Origin: a virus
Strand: one strand, 5' to 3'
DNA length: 64,000 nt
IMG/VR virus record: IMGVR_UViG_3300050821_004383
Span: 1-64,000 of that record
Shown here piece by piece: positions 1-9,467 of the stretch. A model generated the notes under the pieces. It was given only the letters and a program-made list of their open reading frames with translations. It did not search any database and had not been told where the DNA came from. Numbering within the stretch: the stretch's first letter is position 1; each line of letters starts with the position of its first letter. The position numbers and the translations under genes were made by a program.

Positions 1-2873
1 ATGCTGTCGGTCAAGAATGTCACGATACCTTGCGGCGTTCTAATCAAACGAACGACTGGCGCAAGAAAGGGTAGTTCATCGGAAGCGAGAAATGCCTCGT
101 TCGGATTCCCTACCGCCGTGTCTGGACCACCTGAGAACGGAACGCTTTGCCCGTTCGCTCCCCAGATGCGCTGATAGTTGTAAACCATCGGCAAGAATGT
201 TGGGAGCGGCGGGTTGTTTACGTTTCCAACCGGAGCCGGGAGAAGAACGTTCAAGCCCGGGTAGATGTTGTTCGCGACACTCGGTAGGAAGTCAGCAAAA
301 GACCAGTCAAACAAAACGCCCGTGTTTGCCAAGGACGGGATGTTAGGGATTTCCGTCAATTCAAACATGGTGCCAGCGCCGCTCGCCGTATCCGCAGAGC
401 GCCAGATGACGATTGTGTCAACCTGGGGGTCCGGCGAGTATCTGCCGCTAACCGTGTTTACGGAACCCGTGTTTGCGCCGACAATCTGATTTACGGGCGA
501 CGCAGAAGATATCGCATTCGTCCCAGAACCTTTCGGAGCACCGAGTGCGACTCCGCCAGGAGGAACTGCCCCGCCGCCCAAAGGTGTAGGAGAATAAAAA
601 TCACCCACAGAGCGAGCCTTATAACTGTACGCATATGCCAGTCCGAACTTCCACGCGAGAGAATTTGTTGTTATCACCGAGACTGCTTGCCACGTAATAG
701 TGTTGTCTGTCGTCGTAGGAGGGGTGCTGGTTACAGTTGACCACGCAGGAGCCGACCCGCCAGAAATACCTGAATTGATAACAGCTTGAACGTCTCCGCC
801 GCCGTTAACTTCTGAACCGCCGAACTGCTGCGAAGGTCCTGGTGGTTGAAAACCGACGCTCGGCAAGTTCCACGTCTGACCTGATGCCCAAGGAACGTTC
901 TGCCCCACGCAGGTCCACACGATGCCGCTGTCCGTTGTAGTGGTGCCGTATCCTGTTCCCCACACGCCGGAAGATGCCGACGCAGTAGCTGTTTCCACTA
1001 CTCCGTTCGGGTTTACAGCCGTGATGGAGTTTGATGTTGCCGACACGACTTTGAATGTGCCGTTGTTGCCCGCGTTAGCGAAACCAGAAAATGTAACTTG
1101 GTCGCCCGGGCTGGGAGTGAACGACCAGCTACCAGAACCGAGAGTGTAAATTGTGTTTCCACCAGAAAGAGAAGTCGTGATGCTCTGGCTCGTTGCTAGA
1201 GAAGTTCCCGGCTGGTGAGCACCGCTATGCCCTAATCCGGTAGTACTCGTGCAAACTTGAAAGTTCGTGCCATCAAATACGCAGCCGAAAGTTAAGCCTT
1301 GTGCGGACCACGGAACGTACGGGAAATTCGCCTGCCATGCAGCTTGTCCTAGATTCAACCACTGCACCTGTTTATCGTTTACGATGGTGCCTATGGGTGC
1401 CGACGCGGGAAACGGAGCGTATCCGGAACCGGAAGTTCCGCCTGTAGTCGGGATGAACAAATAAATCTTGGTGCCTGCTGCTGCCGGAAGATTTCCGGTT
1501 ACGATAAAATCAAGCGCTGTTTTTCCGCCCGATTGCCATCCCGCATACGTGTGCGATTGTTTCCAACGCATATTTGCCATCGCAGCGGTAGTTGCGTAAC
1601 TGCCGATTGCAAACCAGTGGGTGTTGTTGTCGAAGTATCCGCCGCTCGGACCTGGGAATGCGCCAGAGAAGTTAGGCTCGTGTCCCGCAGAGCCTGTGTT
1701 ACCGAGTCCGCCAGAGTTCTTGAAGTTGCCATAAAGCGCCTTCACGCTAGCTACTGCGATTGCAGCAGGGTCAGCAAAAGAAGGGGGAGGAGAATTTCCA
1801 AACCAGCCCATGTCGGTGAAGAACGTGTTCGGTGCCCAGTCGTTCAGCACACCAGCGTTTGTCCACGTTACAGTGCCATCAACGATGGTGTTTCCTTCTG
1901 ACGCCGCGTTTCCCCAGTTAGGCTCCCCCTGTCCAGTGATTCCAAACTGAGGCGTTGTTAAGTTTGTACCGTCCGCGTTCGTGCCAACGATTTGCCAAAT
2001 TTGAGGAGTAGCGTTCGTATCCTTCGTCAGCCCCATTGTCGAGAAGACAGTGGCGGCTTGCCACACGCTGGCCGCAGCGCCGGAAGGCGTTGACGTTACG
2101 GTAGGCTGAACGGACGGAGCCGTGATTCCCCAATTCCAAACTGTGCCATTCGCGTTTAACGGGGTGTACTTCTTCACGTCTATGCCGTCACCGAAGTAGA
2201 GCACGCCCGCAACTGAAAGGAAGTACGCTTGACCTGCGCCTACGCTCTTAGCGAAAATCAGCGTTGCGGTGCCGTCCTGGTTATCTCGGTATACGCCGCC
2301 CGATGTAACAGCCGTGGCAGCATGCGTTTCCGCGACGCCCCCTGAGTTTGCAAGAGTAAGCGTTGTTGCAGTGGACGCAGTAGCGGTGTAAGTTCCGTTG
2401 TTCGTTGTGTTTGTTACGAAGCCGTTGATGGAGAAAACTAGACCAGCAAGGCCGTTTGCAGCGCCTCCTGGGAACGTTCCGTTGTAAACGGTGGTTCCGG
2501 CTGAGGCGTTGTTGGCACTGGTGATTGCCAGCAATCCACTGGTGCCTGTGTCGATGATTACTTGAATTGACCCATCGGCTACTTGGAAAGAGAACGCGCG
2601 GTCTGGGGGCGTAGGGTAAGGAAAGCCGCTGCCGCCGAACGGAATCATGCCAGGACGACGCTGTAGTGTTAGACGGTTCGTTAACTCTATGTTACGGCCT
2701 GTTAGAAGCGCATCCGGACGACCGCCGTAGAATCTTGCGGTGTAAACGTCGGACGGGTCGTGCAGTATCGCACGCTGGGTATACAACCCGGTGAACGCGC
2801 GGTCCATGAAAATCGGCACGTATTTCGGCTGCTTTTGAGGGCTACCGCCGTTTGCTTCCAATAGAGTTGTCAT
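1..2873 (-). CDS. Virion/tail structural protein, 3' end cut by window edge
   Basis: The reading frame opens with ATG at 2873 behind an AAGGA ribosome site and stays open to the left edge, giving about 957 visible residues. It is rich in G, S, T and N and almost free of charged clusters, as expected for a beta-rich virion protein. Two copies of a beta-module shared with other virion proteins here lie at about residues 125-187 and 566-629, each with a GF..N..NNGTF/Y core ending in VETA or AETH. It follows the 312-residue virion protein by 16 nt in the same operon, so a tail or adhesion role is inferred from position. No enzyme motif was recognised. Confidence 0.75.
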   Translation of the reverse strand, partial: MTTLLEANGGSPQKQPKYVPIFMDRAFTGLYTQRAILHDPSDVYTARFYGGRPDALLTGRNIELTNRLTLQRRPGMIPFGGSGFPYPTPPDRAFSFQVADGSIQVIIDTGTSGLLAITSANNASAGTTVYNGTFPGGAANGLAGLVFSINGFVTNTTNNGTYTATASTATTLTLANSGGVAETHAATAVTSGGVYRDNQDGTATLIFAKSVGAGQAYFLSVAGVLYFGDGIDVKKYTPLNANGTVWNWGITAPSVQPTVTSTPSGAAASVWQAATVFSTMGLTKDTNATPQIWQIVGTNADGTNLTTPQFGITGQGEPNWGNAASEGNTIVDGTVTWTNAGVLNDWAPNTFFTDMGWFGNSPPPSFADPAAIAVASVKALYGNFKNSGGLGNTGSAGHEPNFSGAFPGPSGGYFDNNTHWFAIGSYATTAAMANMRWKQSHTYAGWQSGGKTALDFIVTGNLPAAAGTKIYLFIPTTGGTSGSGYAPFPASAPIGTIVNDKQVQWLNLGQAAWQANFPYVPWSAQGLTFGCVFDGTNFQVCTSTTGLGHSGAHQPGTSLATSQSITTSLSGGNTIYTLGSGSWSFTPSPGDQVTFSGFANAGNNGTFKVVSATSNSITAVNPNGVVETATASASSGVWGTGYGTTTTDSGIVWTCVGQNVPWASGQTWNLPSVGFQPPGPSQQFGGSEVNGGGDVQAVINSGISGGSAPAWSTVTSTPPTTTDNTITWQAVSVITTNSLAWKFGLAYAYSYKARSVGDFYSPTPLGGGAVPPGGVALGAPKGSGTNAISSASPVNQIVGANTGSVNTVSGRYSPDPQVDTIVIWRSADTASGAGTMFELTEIPNIPSLANTGVLFDWSFADFLPSVANNIYPGLNVLLPAPVGNVNNPPLPTFLPMVYNYQRIWGANGQSVPFSGGPDTAVGNPNEAFLASDELPFLAPVVRLIRTPQGIVTFLTDS

Positions 2874-2889
2874 GTTTCCTTAAACGACG

Positions 2890-3828
2890 TTAAATGCCGC
2901 GACTGGTGTTCCCTGTTGTGATTATTCCCGCGTCGCCTTGGCGCTCGTTCGCGCGAGCAATCCACTGTTGAACGAACACGTTCTTCTGCATCTCGCTCAA
3001 GCCTGTTGCCTTGGCTAGAAACGCTGCGACGCCACGCTGACGGTAAAGCTGTGCGCGGCTATCATCGACCATCGCTAATGCTTCGGAAAGAAATAGGTTG
3101 TTGTACACGTCCGAGTACTGACTCGGAATCGGGTCCCAGCTAAAGTTGCTCACGAATGCCGATGCCGTTTCCGCCACGCCTGCCGCGTTCGCAAGCACGA
3201 GAGATGTGTTTGTAACGCTCACCACCGTAAACGAGCCGTTGTTAACCGCGTTGGTTACGAACCCGGTGACAATCGCTGTTGCTCCGACCGGGAACGAGAT
3301 GGTATCAAACGACCCTGTGTAGGTCGTGTTACCACCGCTCGCGTTGCTAGAACTGGTGATGAAGAACGGGCCGAACTGTGGAGACAGCTTCTGGTACGTG
3401 AGAGTAGCGGTGTAAATCTTCTCTGGCACGCCTAGGAAGCGAACCGTGTAATTCAAAACGTTTGAAATGATGGACGACGCTTGAACTGATGCCGCGTTCG
3501 GACGCTGTTGAAACGACGAGACAGCCAGCGCCGCGTTGTTTTGAATGTCCTTGATTTCGAAAATATTCCCTTCGTCGTCGGCCAGCGAAATCTTCTCTGC
3601 AAACGCTAAGTCCGGGACCGTTGACAGAACGTAATCCTGTTGTCCTACAACCGTCGGGAAGGTGACTTCCTTACGATTGAAGAACCACGTCAACGGTGGA
3701 TTCAGTATCGAGTTGCGAACCATAGAGGCAATTGAAACCGCAGGCTCTTGTCCGAATCCCGCAGTCAGCGGCGAATACTGAATAAACGGCTTCGCGAAAT
3801 TGATTGAGTGTTGCAGTGTTTGCGTCAT
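2890..3828 (-). CDS. Virion structural protein with one shared beta-module (neck/tail candidate)
   Basis: This encodes 312 residues. The N-terminal 150 residues contain N..LNPPLTWFFN followed by QQDYVLS, a layout shared with the upstream 445-residue protein. That suggests the two are related head-tail connector or neck proteins. The middle (about residues 160-225) is one copy of the GF..N..NNGSF beta-module ending in VAETA. The C-terminal 80 residues are helical and charged. It lies 3 nt after the 445-residue gene. Function is inferred from context only. Confidence 0.7.
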   Translation of the reverse strand: MTQTLQHSINFAKPFIQYSPLTAGFGQEPAVSIASMVRNSILNPPLTWFFNRKEVTFPTVVGQQDYVLSTVPDLAFAEKISLADDEGNIFEIKDIQNNAALAVSSFQQRPNAASVQASSIISNVLNYTVRFLGVPEKIYTATLTYQKLSPQFGPFFITSSSNASGGNTTYTGSFDTISFPVGATAIVTGFVTNAVNNGSFTVVSVTNTSLVLANAAGVAETASAFVSNFSWDPIPSQYSDVYNNLFLSEALAMVDDSRAQLYRQRGVAAFLAKATGLSEMQKNVFVQQWIARANERQGDAGIITTGNTSRGI

Positions 3829-3831
3829 AAA

Positions 3832-5169
3832 TTATGGTCTCGGGTAGTTATACGGCCAAGCTGCACCTTGGAAGTTGTTACGGCTTCGGGCCGCGCCGAA
3901 GACGGTACGGCTAGGAATGAACTTGTTCTCTTCCAATTCGCGGTCTTCCTTCACGCGCAATTCTCGAAGAGCCTGCTCCCATAGCTTCCACGCGTTTTCA
4001 AACTTCGCATAAACCGCCTTCTCCGGGGAGCGACGGTAAAGCTGCGCGATGAAACCTTCGCGGAAATGTGGCTCCATCTCGTCCGGGAGCGGCGCAAGGG
4101 TCTGAGATAGGCTGACGAAGCGCACAGGCTTCATCTGGGCAGTTAAGAGCATCTGCCACTCGGTGCCTGACTGAGACGGAACCGGGGTGAATCGGAAGCC
4201 CCAGCCGTTGGGGTCTAGGACGGTCCAGACGGTCGTTGCGCCCGTTCCGGATGCCGTGGTGCCCGGGGTCGCGTTACGCGGCGCTAGAGGCGCTGTGGTG
4301 CCCTCGGTGCCATACGTGGTCAAGAGTAGGAAGTTCCCGTTGGCGTCGATTATCTGGGTAATCGGGTTTTGCGGCTGGGAATGGCTGCCCGTCGGAGCGA
4401 TGTACACACTGCCCGCAACCGGGTTATTGCCGAGGGTGCCGGACCCAACGTCTGTCGCGCCCCAGGTTCCGTAATACAGCGTACGGTTCGGGAACCAGTT
4501 GCAGCGGAAGCCTGGGTCGCCTAGCCCTGCGCCGCCTGTGTAGCTCGCGCTGACTTGCGGTAGCTGACGACCGCATTCAATACGAACGAACGGCTTCGGA
4601 TTCGCGTTGTTGTTGATATCGAATGCAGCGCCGCGCTCCAACCAGGACATGTTCAGTAGCGGACCTGCCGCCGAAATTGCGTTCCCCGCATGAGTCTCTA
4701 GCACGGCTCCGGTGTTCTTCAACACCAATGCGCCCGCCGAAGATGCAACGCACATAAACGTGCCATTGTTGCCGCTGTTAGTGAATCCGGTGATTACGAA
4801 CGGTACGCCAACGAAGCCGCCGAACGCGCCGTCTGGAATCACGCCAGCGTACGTTGCGGTGCCCGCCGCAGCGGAGACCTGGGTCACGCCCGTCAGCGTT
4901 AGATTGCCTGTAAGACCTGCCGGGTTAACGACCGCGTAGTCTTGCTGAAAGCTGTTCGAGTAAATCGGAGGAATGTTGAACTCGTTCCACTTGTGAGGGA
5001 ACGCTACTCCGCATATGGAATTCATGACGGTGTTGCAAGCTGAGAGCGCAACGGTCTGCGTGAAGCCCGCAGCGTTAACTACAGGTTCGAGGTCGCCGTA
5101 AGTCTGAGCGATGTCAACGAGGCTTTGAACCGTGACGGTCGATAAACTTGAAAACAATCCGTATGCCAT
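3832..5169 (-). CDS. Virion structural protein with one shared beta-module
   Basis: This encodes 445 residues. The N-terminus (about 1-80) is helical with paired Cys, followed by HKWNEFNIPP and QQDYAV, resembling the 312-residue neighbour. A beta-module copy (GFTNSGNNGTF ... VLETH) occupies about residues 95-165. The last 80 residues are a charged helical tail (EKAVYAKFENAWKLWEQ). It is placed between the 419-residue adhesin-like protein and the 312-residue protein in a tight minus-strand operon. A connector or tail role is likely but unproven. Confidence 0.7.
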   Translation of the reverse strand: MAYGLFSSLSTVTVQSLVDIAQTYGDLEPVVNAAGFTQTVALSACNTVMNSICGVAFPHKWNEFNIPPIYSNSFQQDYAVVNPAGLTGNLTLTGVTQVSAAAGTATYAGVIPDGAFGGFVGVPFVITGFTNSGNNGTFMCVASSAGALVLKNTGAVLETHAGNAISAAGPLLNMSWLERGAAFDINNNANPKPFVRIECGRQLPQVSASYTGGAGLGDPGFRCNWFPNRTLYYGTWGATDVGSGTLGNNPVAGSVYIAPTGSHSQPQNPITQIIDANGNFLLLTTYGTEGTTAPLAPRNATPGTTASGTGATTVWTVLDPNGWGFRFTPVPSQSGTEWQMLLTAQMKPVRFVSLSQTLAPLPDEMEPHFREGFIAQLYRRSPEKAVYAKFENAWKLWEQALRELRVKEDRELEENKFIPSRTVFGAARSRNNFQGAAWPYNYPRP

Positions 5170-5177
5170 ATTCTACC

Positions 5178-6437
5178 TTACGTAATGAAGTACTGCGGAA
5201 ATCCCTTTGTGCCGCCGAAAGTTCCTATCCCGAATGTTCCCCACTTGACGATATCCGGACAAGCTAGAAAAACCGGAGAAGCAGTTCCGGGAGAAGTCGG
5301 AACTTGAATAAAACTCATCGGAGAAGACCACTGCTGAACAGGTTGATTGGGTCCGACTACAATCGTGTTTTCACCTAATCCGCCAGCATCAGCGGGGTAG
5401 GTGTACACTATCTCCCACGTGAACGGCTCAGTTCTAGGAGAGCAACTTACGACGGTGCCGACCGCCGAAAAACTACCGCTGGCTGACCCGCCCTTGAAAT
5501 TTACGACACCCACATCTGTATAATTTGTTGGCACCACCGGGTCAGAGAATGTTGCAGAAGAATCCAATTGAAAACCTGGGATGCCCGAACTGATTAGTGG
5601 TGCCCCTGCGGCAATCGACTCAGCTATCGGTGCAACATAAAGCAGTGACCCATTCAATAGAACATACAAGTGACCGGACGCTCCACCAATTACTCCGAAT
5701 CGGAGAACGTCACCTTGCTGCACTATCTGCGGTTGAAAGTCTACATACACATGGGTTATGTTACTGCTTGCGTCTAGTTGGTCCAAAAGCCATCCCGAAA
5801 CTCCGAAAACAGAACTTCCGCCCGAAAAAGGCCCAGTAATAATGAAGCGGTAACACGGAACAGTTTCATTTGTATTAGGAGCATCTGTGCGTAGATACAA
5901 GTTTATAACGCCGATTGCTCCTGTTGCGACGGTCCCGAAATCGTGCAACTGAAATTCTATCCACTGGTCTGGGACAGAGGTCCAGTCAATCGCAATATTC
6001 CACGTGTTGCTGTCGCTTTGAACGTTCGGGGGATTCAAATTAATCGTGCAAATGTTGTTATGAATTATCGTAACGTCTGTGTCGAAAAGCGGAGACTGCA
6101 CCCACACACCGTTCCCTAGAGGGTTTTCATCGGCGCGAGTGAACGTGTCTTGCGTTAACTGATTAGCGGAGAGCACTGCCGACATGGGGCCGTACGTAAA
6201 ATTGACACCCGAAATGTTTGCGCCTGAAATCGTGTGTTGAGAAAATCTTGGTCCGAACCCGAATCCTAATTTGCTCGGATAGATATTGTACGTAGTGCCA
6301 TCCGTCAAGACCGCTCCGGTATTGTAGTTACCATTGCTATCGGACGTGACAAAACCACCGCCAAACGTGACCGGATTTATATAAAATACAGTCGCGCTTG
6401 CTGCGCCGCAGTTACCTGAAATTCCAAATAGAGCCAT
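5178..6437 (-). CDS. Adhesin-like virion protein: carboxypeptidase-regulatory-like domain plus jelly-roll
   Basis: This encodes 419 residues and starts at ATG 6437 after GAGGTG, sharing TAATG with the preceding 33-residue gene. Residues 1-85 read like a carboxypeptidase regulatory-like (Ig-fold) repeat: SDSNGNYNTGAVLTDGTTYNIYPSK, then SGANISGVNFT. From about residue 95, DTFTRADENPLGNGVW is typical of concanavalin/LamG-like jelly-roll folds in glycan-binding proteins. Family assignments are by pattern memory. A surface-adhesion role on the virion is inferred. Confidence 0.6.
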   Translation of the reverse strand: MALFGISGNCGAASATVFYINPVTFGGGFVTSDSNGNYNTGAVLTDGTTYNIYPSKLGFGFGPRFSQHTISGANISGVNFTYGPMSAVLSANQLTQDTFTRADENPLGNGVWVQSPLFDTDVTIIHNNICTINLNPPNVQSDSNTWNIAIDWTSVPDQWIEFQLHDFGTVATGAIGVINLYLRTDAPNTNETVPCYRFIITGPFSGGSSVFGVSGWLLDQLDASSNITHVYVDFQPQIVQQGDVLRFGVIGGASGHLYVLLNGSLLYVAPIAESIAAGAPLISSGIPGFQLDSSATFSDPVVPTNYTDVGVVNFKGGSASGSFSAVGTVVSCSPRTEPFTWEIVYTYPADAGGLGENTIVVGPNQPVQQWSSPMSFIQVPTSPGTASPVFLACPDIVKWGTFGIGTFGGTKGFPQYFIT

Positions 6438-6538
6438 TACGACACCTCAAGCGCAGGCGTGGTGCTCGCTTTGAAATGTGTTTGGATGCAGCCGAAGGTG
6501 GTAGATTGAGAGGTTTGAGTAGTAGCAACTGTGCTCAT
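6437..6538 (-). CDS. Small hypothetical protein, 33 aa
   Basis: ATG at 6538 is preceded by AGGGAAAAGA, and the stop overlaps the next start as TAATG. The peptide is T/S/Q-rich (MSTVATTQTSQSTT...). The spacing and ribosome site make it a likely real gene. It has no recognisable function, though it may be a short virion peptide because it is coupled to an adhesin-like gene. Confidence 0.5.
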   Translation of the reverse strand: MSTVATTQTSQSTTFGCIQTHFKASTTPALEVS

Positions 6539-6558
6539 TCTTTTCCCTGGAAATTAGT

Positions 6559-6578
6559 GGGGCGGAAACCGCCGCCCC
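6559..6578. terminator. GC hairpin between operon segments
   Basis: Perfect 7-bp stem GGGGCGG/CCGCCCC with a 6-nt loop, placed right after the 182-residue gene and before the 33-residue gene on the minus strand. It is not followed by a strong U-run, so it may be a partial terminator or a processing hairpin. Confidence 0.45.
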
Positions 6579-6592
6579 TCGGGTTGTTTGCC

Positions 6593-7141
6593 TTAAATCT
6601 GTAGGTTGCTAACGTCGAGACCGTCTCGGCTCTTCGGCATCGTGCCCTTCGGTTCTTCACCGAAACGCTCCGAGGCTGAGGGCTTGTTGCTCGAATCCGC
6701 CGCCATATCGACGGCTCTCGCCCAACCGATGTTGGTCCAGTTCGGAATCTTGCTTCCGTTGCGTGTCAAGTACTCGTCTGTGTCGCCTGGGAGCCAACGT
6801 GCGCCGCACAACTGGCACTTGATAACGCGGTCGCCCTTTGTGAACGTGTGCATGTAAACTGCTGGGTCTTTCTGCTGACCGCGAGTACGGCCCTTTCCGC
6901 CCTTCAAATGGCGGCAAGCCTTCTGGCCTTCAATCTTCGCGACTGTGTAGTTCTCTGAGTCTCTGCGACGCTGTTCGTCGCGGGCCTTGAGAGCCGTATC
7001 CAACGCGGCTTCTTTCTCCGCGATGCGAGCTTCCTTCGCCATCATAAGACTTAGGAGAGCGGTAAACTTCGCTTCCGAGAGACTTCCAACCTTCTGCGCG
7101 TCTGCGAGAAGAGAGGCTACATCTTGTTCTTGCTTTGACAT
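6593..7141 (-). CDS. Hypothetical protein with C..HLKGG zinc-ribbon motif
   Basis: This encodes 182 residues. ATG at 7141 is preferred over an upstream in-frame ATG because AAGGGTG lies 5 nt before it. The N-terminal half is a coiled coil (E/K/A-rich, about residues 10-75). About residues 80-130 hold ACRHLKGGKGRTRG, then a C..C pair and a W, which looks like a C-H-C-C zinc ribbon. The same CxHLKGG signature occurs in the 230-residue protein at 36934-37626, so the two are distant paralogues. Function unknown. Confidence 0.65.
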   Translation of the reverse strand: MSKQEQDVASLLADAQKVGSLSEAKFTALLSLMMAKEARIAEKEAALDTALKARDEQRRRDSENYTVAKIEGQKACRHLKGGKGRTRGQQKDPAVYMHTFTKGDRVIKCQLCGARWLPGDTDEYLTRNGSKIPNWTNIGWARAVDMAADSSNKPSASERFGEEPKGTMPKSRDGLDVSNLQI

Positions 7142-7210
7142 AATACACCCTTGAGGTTGGCTAAACGTCTTCAACCGCCCTGTTTAATGCCCGGGGTCAG
7201 GCTATTTGAA

Positions 7211-7900
7211 CTACTGTCCGAGTGCTTCCTGGTCTTCGATATCAGAGTAACGCTTAGCGTGTCTCTTCTCCCAAAGACTGCGGAAGTATCTAGCGGAGAT
7301 TGCATTGGGTGATGGTACCCCAAAAATTTGATGTGCTTGTGCCTCGGTGATAATTTCTTTCTCAACGAGTTGAATGACGACCGTGCGCCATCCGCGAGAC
7401 TTTTCACCGTTCGGGATTCCGTGGTGGTCTAATTTAAGCACGCTCCACTCCCACATGAACGGCACGTCCAGGTAGCAAATAGGACGTAGCTTATTCGTTC
7501 TGTTTGGAGGAGTGCAAAACAACGCGACCGTCGGAATGCCGCCCGGTCCTACCCAGCCGTTATCGAAAATGGTAGCCTTAACGCCGTTCGCGCGTAGCTT
7601 CTTTTCAACGAAGTCTCTGGTAGTAATCTTGTTGACCTGTCGTGCGACCTCGTTCGTGAGGTTCTCCTGGTCATCCCACTTATATCCTACCGCCATTTTA
7701 TCCGAAATTTCTTTCTCGGCGGCGAAGGACTCTTTCACATACGACTTGTACTCGTGCGGCCACTTCACCCAGTTCGGGGTGCCGCCCGCTAGCATCTGCT
7801 GAACAGCCTGATGCGTTGCATCTATGTCGTGACGTTCGTTAAACGGATTCTCTACGTCAGGACCCTTGATGAAAGGTTGACCCGGAAGTTGGATTGTCAT
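7211..7900 (-). CDS. Hypothetical phage protein, 229 aa
   Basis: ATG at 7900 overlaps the stop of the endonuclease VII gene as ATGA, with AAAGGA upstream. The protein is soluble and mixed alpha/beta, with two Trp-rich stretches (GTPNWVKWPHEYKSY; FMWEWSVLKLDHHG). No family was recognised. It lies between the capsid gene and the tail genes, so a virion or morphogenesis role is possible. Confidence 0.6.
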   Translation of the reverse strand: MTIQLPGQPFIKGPDVENPFNERHDIDATHQAVQQMLAGGTPNWVKWPHEYKSYVKESFAAEKEISDKMAVGYKWDDQENLTNEVARQVNKITTRDFVEKKLRANGVKATIFDNGWVGPGGIPTVALFCTPPNRTNKLRPICYLDVPFMWEWSVLKLDHHGIPNGEKSRGWRTVVIQLVEKEIITEAQAHQIFGVPSPNAISARYFRSLWEKRHAKRYSDIEDQEALGQ

Positions 7901-8298
7901 TTTTGGTATCCTTTGAGATATTCGATTGCGTTACTTAGGACTTCTATTGAGTCTTTGAATCTACCGAGGCCGAGGTTGCAATCTTCGCAAAGAAGACCGC
8001 GTCGGCATTTATCGCAACTTCTCAGATTTGGACAGCACGCGTGACTGTGGTCAACGTGCGGCGTTCCTTCAAATTCTTTGTGGCAGATAGCACAACGGCT
8101 ATCTTGCTCTACCATCTTCGCGTCGTATTGTTCTTGCGTGATTCCGTGACGGTAGTTTCTACGAGTCTGGTTTACCTTCTCTTTGTTATCTCTACAATAG
8201 ACTCGATTCTTTTCGAGCACCTCATCTCTGTGCTTATCATAGTATCTTTTGTATTTCTGTTGCGGTGTTAACGGCGCTTCTGAGTTTATTCTTCTCAT
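7897..8298 (-). CDS. Recombination endonuclease VII-type HNH nuclease
   Basis: This encodes 133 residues. The C-terminal half carries the endonuclease VII signature: CAICHKEFEG, HVDHSH, then a C..C pair, RGLLCEDCNLGLGRFKD. The HVDHSH and zinc-binding Cys pairs are the catalytic ββα-metal core. In T4 the homologue resolves branched DNA before packaging. The gene has its own consensus promoter (8358-8386) and a TAGGAGAG ribosome site. A second member of the family is at 48066-48518. Confidence 0.88.
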   Translation of the reverse strand: MRRINSEAPLTPQQKYKRYYDKHRDEVLEKNRVYCRDNKEKVNQTRRNYRHGITQEQYDAKMVEQDSRCAICHKEFEGTPHVDHSHACCPNLRSCDKCRRGLLCEDCNLGLGRFKDSIEVLSNAIEYLKGYQK

Positions 8299-8323
8299 GT
8301 TCTCTCCTAGAAAGAGTGATTAA

Positions 8324-8348
8324 GGGCATGTGTTCTAGGCACATGCCC
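8324..8348. terminator. Hairpin after the capsid gene / at the 5' end of the endonuclease VII message
   Basis: Nine-bp perfect stem GGGCATGTG/CACATGCCC with a 7-nt loop. It sits downstream of the capsid stop and just past the predicted start of the 8358-8386 promoter. It could terminate capsid transcription or cap the new transcript; the U-run is weak. Confidence 0.5.
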
Positions 8349-8357
8349 CCAATCTGT

Positions 8358-8386
8358 ATCCTAACACAAGTTGCAACTCGTGTCAA
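8358..8386 (-). promoter_or_regulatory. Sigma70-type promoter, minus strand
   Basis: On the minus strand TTGACA (8386-8381), a 17-nt spacer, then TAGGAT (8363-8358). Near-consensus boxes at ideal spacing point leftward into the endonuclease VII gene. Confidence 0.75.
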
Positions 8387-8397
8387 GAGGAAACTTG

Positions 8398-9423
8398 TTA
8401 CTGAATCGCGGGCACGCTATCGATATAACGAATACGCTGAGTGTTCGTTCCGGTAGCTGGCGGAAGAGTAACTGTTTGGTGGAATTTATAACTGCACCAC
8501 CCCCCAATTGTCGAAACAGGGTCGAACGATGATGCTGGCGCGTCTGTTACGACACGGCAGTCAATCGTCTTCCAATCCCCGTCATCGAGGTCGGTGTCGC
8601 CCGGAACCTGCAACCACACGCCAATCATGGCATAGTTACCGAACACGTATGTACGGTAGCCAATCTTGCCGCTGCCGCTGTAGTTAGCGGTCGTGGTTAC
8701 GAACGGGGTCTGCATGAAGCCGATGTTGGTGCCCGGGAGAACAATGACCTTGTTCTGGTCGCTGCCCGCCATAGCATCAAACTTCTCCATGTTTTCGTAC
8801 TTCCACAAATCAGCGATGCTGTTGTTCACAGTCGTTGAGTTGTAGATGTCGCCCAACACGTTCGGGCTGATTGCGCCCAAGAACATGCCGCGCTTGCAAG
8901 GCAACACGTTCTTTGCAACAAGCTGCTGCTTCAATTCACGGATGGTGCCTAGGTCAAGGGTGAACGGAGATGCCAGCAAGCTGCTCTGGTTAACCTGAGA
9001 GTCCACAGTTGACGCGCTATCTGCTACTGCCGAGTACAACTCGCTGATGGACTGCCCAGCTTGGTAGCCAAGTTCCACGGCGCTGTTGCCAACAAGTTCG
9101 TCAATCGCTGCTGCGATAGCAAACGACGAGAAGTTGCTGTAGTTGTTCCACTCACCAATCTGTGCTGGCGATGACAACTGGCTGATGACTTCCGGGTTGC
9201 CCACGGTACCATCAGAGTTCTGGATAACGTCACCAGATAGGGTGTTGTACTGGAAAAACGTACGGTTTACACCCATGTGGAGACCCTGCACACGGCGTTC
9301 TGCCGCGCCAACGAATGCGTTGGTGTTGCCCTTCAAGTTCGGAATCAATTCCTTATCGAAAATGATTGCCTGAGCCGTTAGGACGTTTGCTACGTTTGAT
9401 GCTGACGGGTTTGGACCTGTCAT
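8398..9423 (-). CDS. Major capsid protein
   Basis: This encodes 341 residues and is placed directly after the scaffold-like gene. The composition is typical of a phage coat protein: helical N-arm, long alanine-rich spine helix (about residues 95-140, NFSSFAIAAAIDELVG...AGQSISELYS), then beta-rich domains. It resembles the N4-gp56/P22-type coat group by general pattern. A 45-residue piece around the spine helix reappears in the Tat-signal protein at 36008-36304. The ribosome site is weak (GAGAG), unusual for a highly expressed protein. Confidence 0.82.
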   Translation of the reverse strand: MTGPNPSASNVANVLTAQAIIFDKELIPNLKGNTNAFVGAAERRVQGLHMGVNRTFFQYNTLSGDVIQNSDGTVGNPEVISQLSSPAQIGEWNNYSNFSSFAIAAAIDELVGNSAVELGYQAGQSISELYSAVADSASTVDSQVNQSSLLASPFTLDLGTIRELKQQLVAKNVLPCKRGMFLGAISPNVLGDIYNSTTVNNSIADLWKYENMEKFDAMAGSDQNKVIVLPGTNIGFMQTPFVTTTANYSGSGKIGYRTYVFGNYAMIGVWLQVPGDTDLDDGDWKTIDCRVVTDAPASSFDPVSTIGGWCSYKFHQTVTLPPATGTNTQRIRYIDSVPAIQ

Positions 9424-9467
9424 AAATCACTCTCGTCTTTAAACTCCTGTGTTAACAGGGTAAGATT

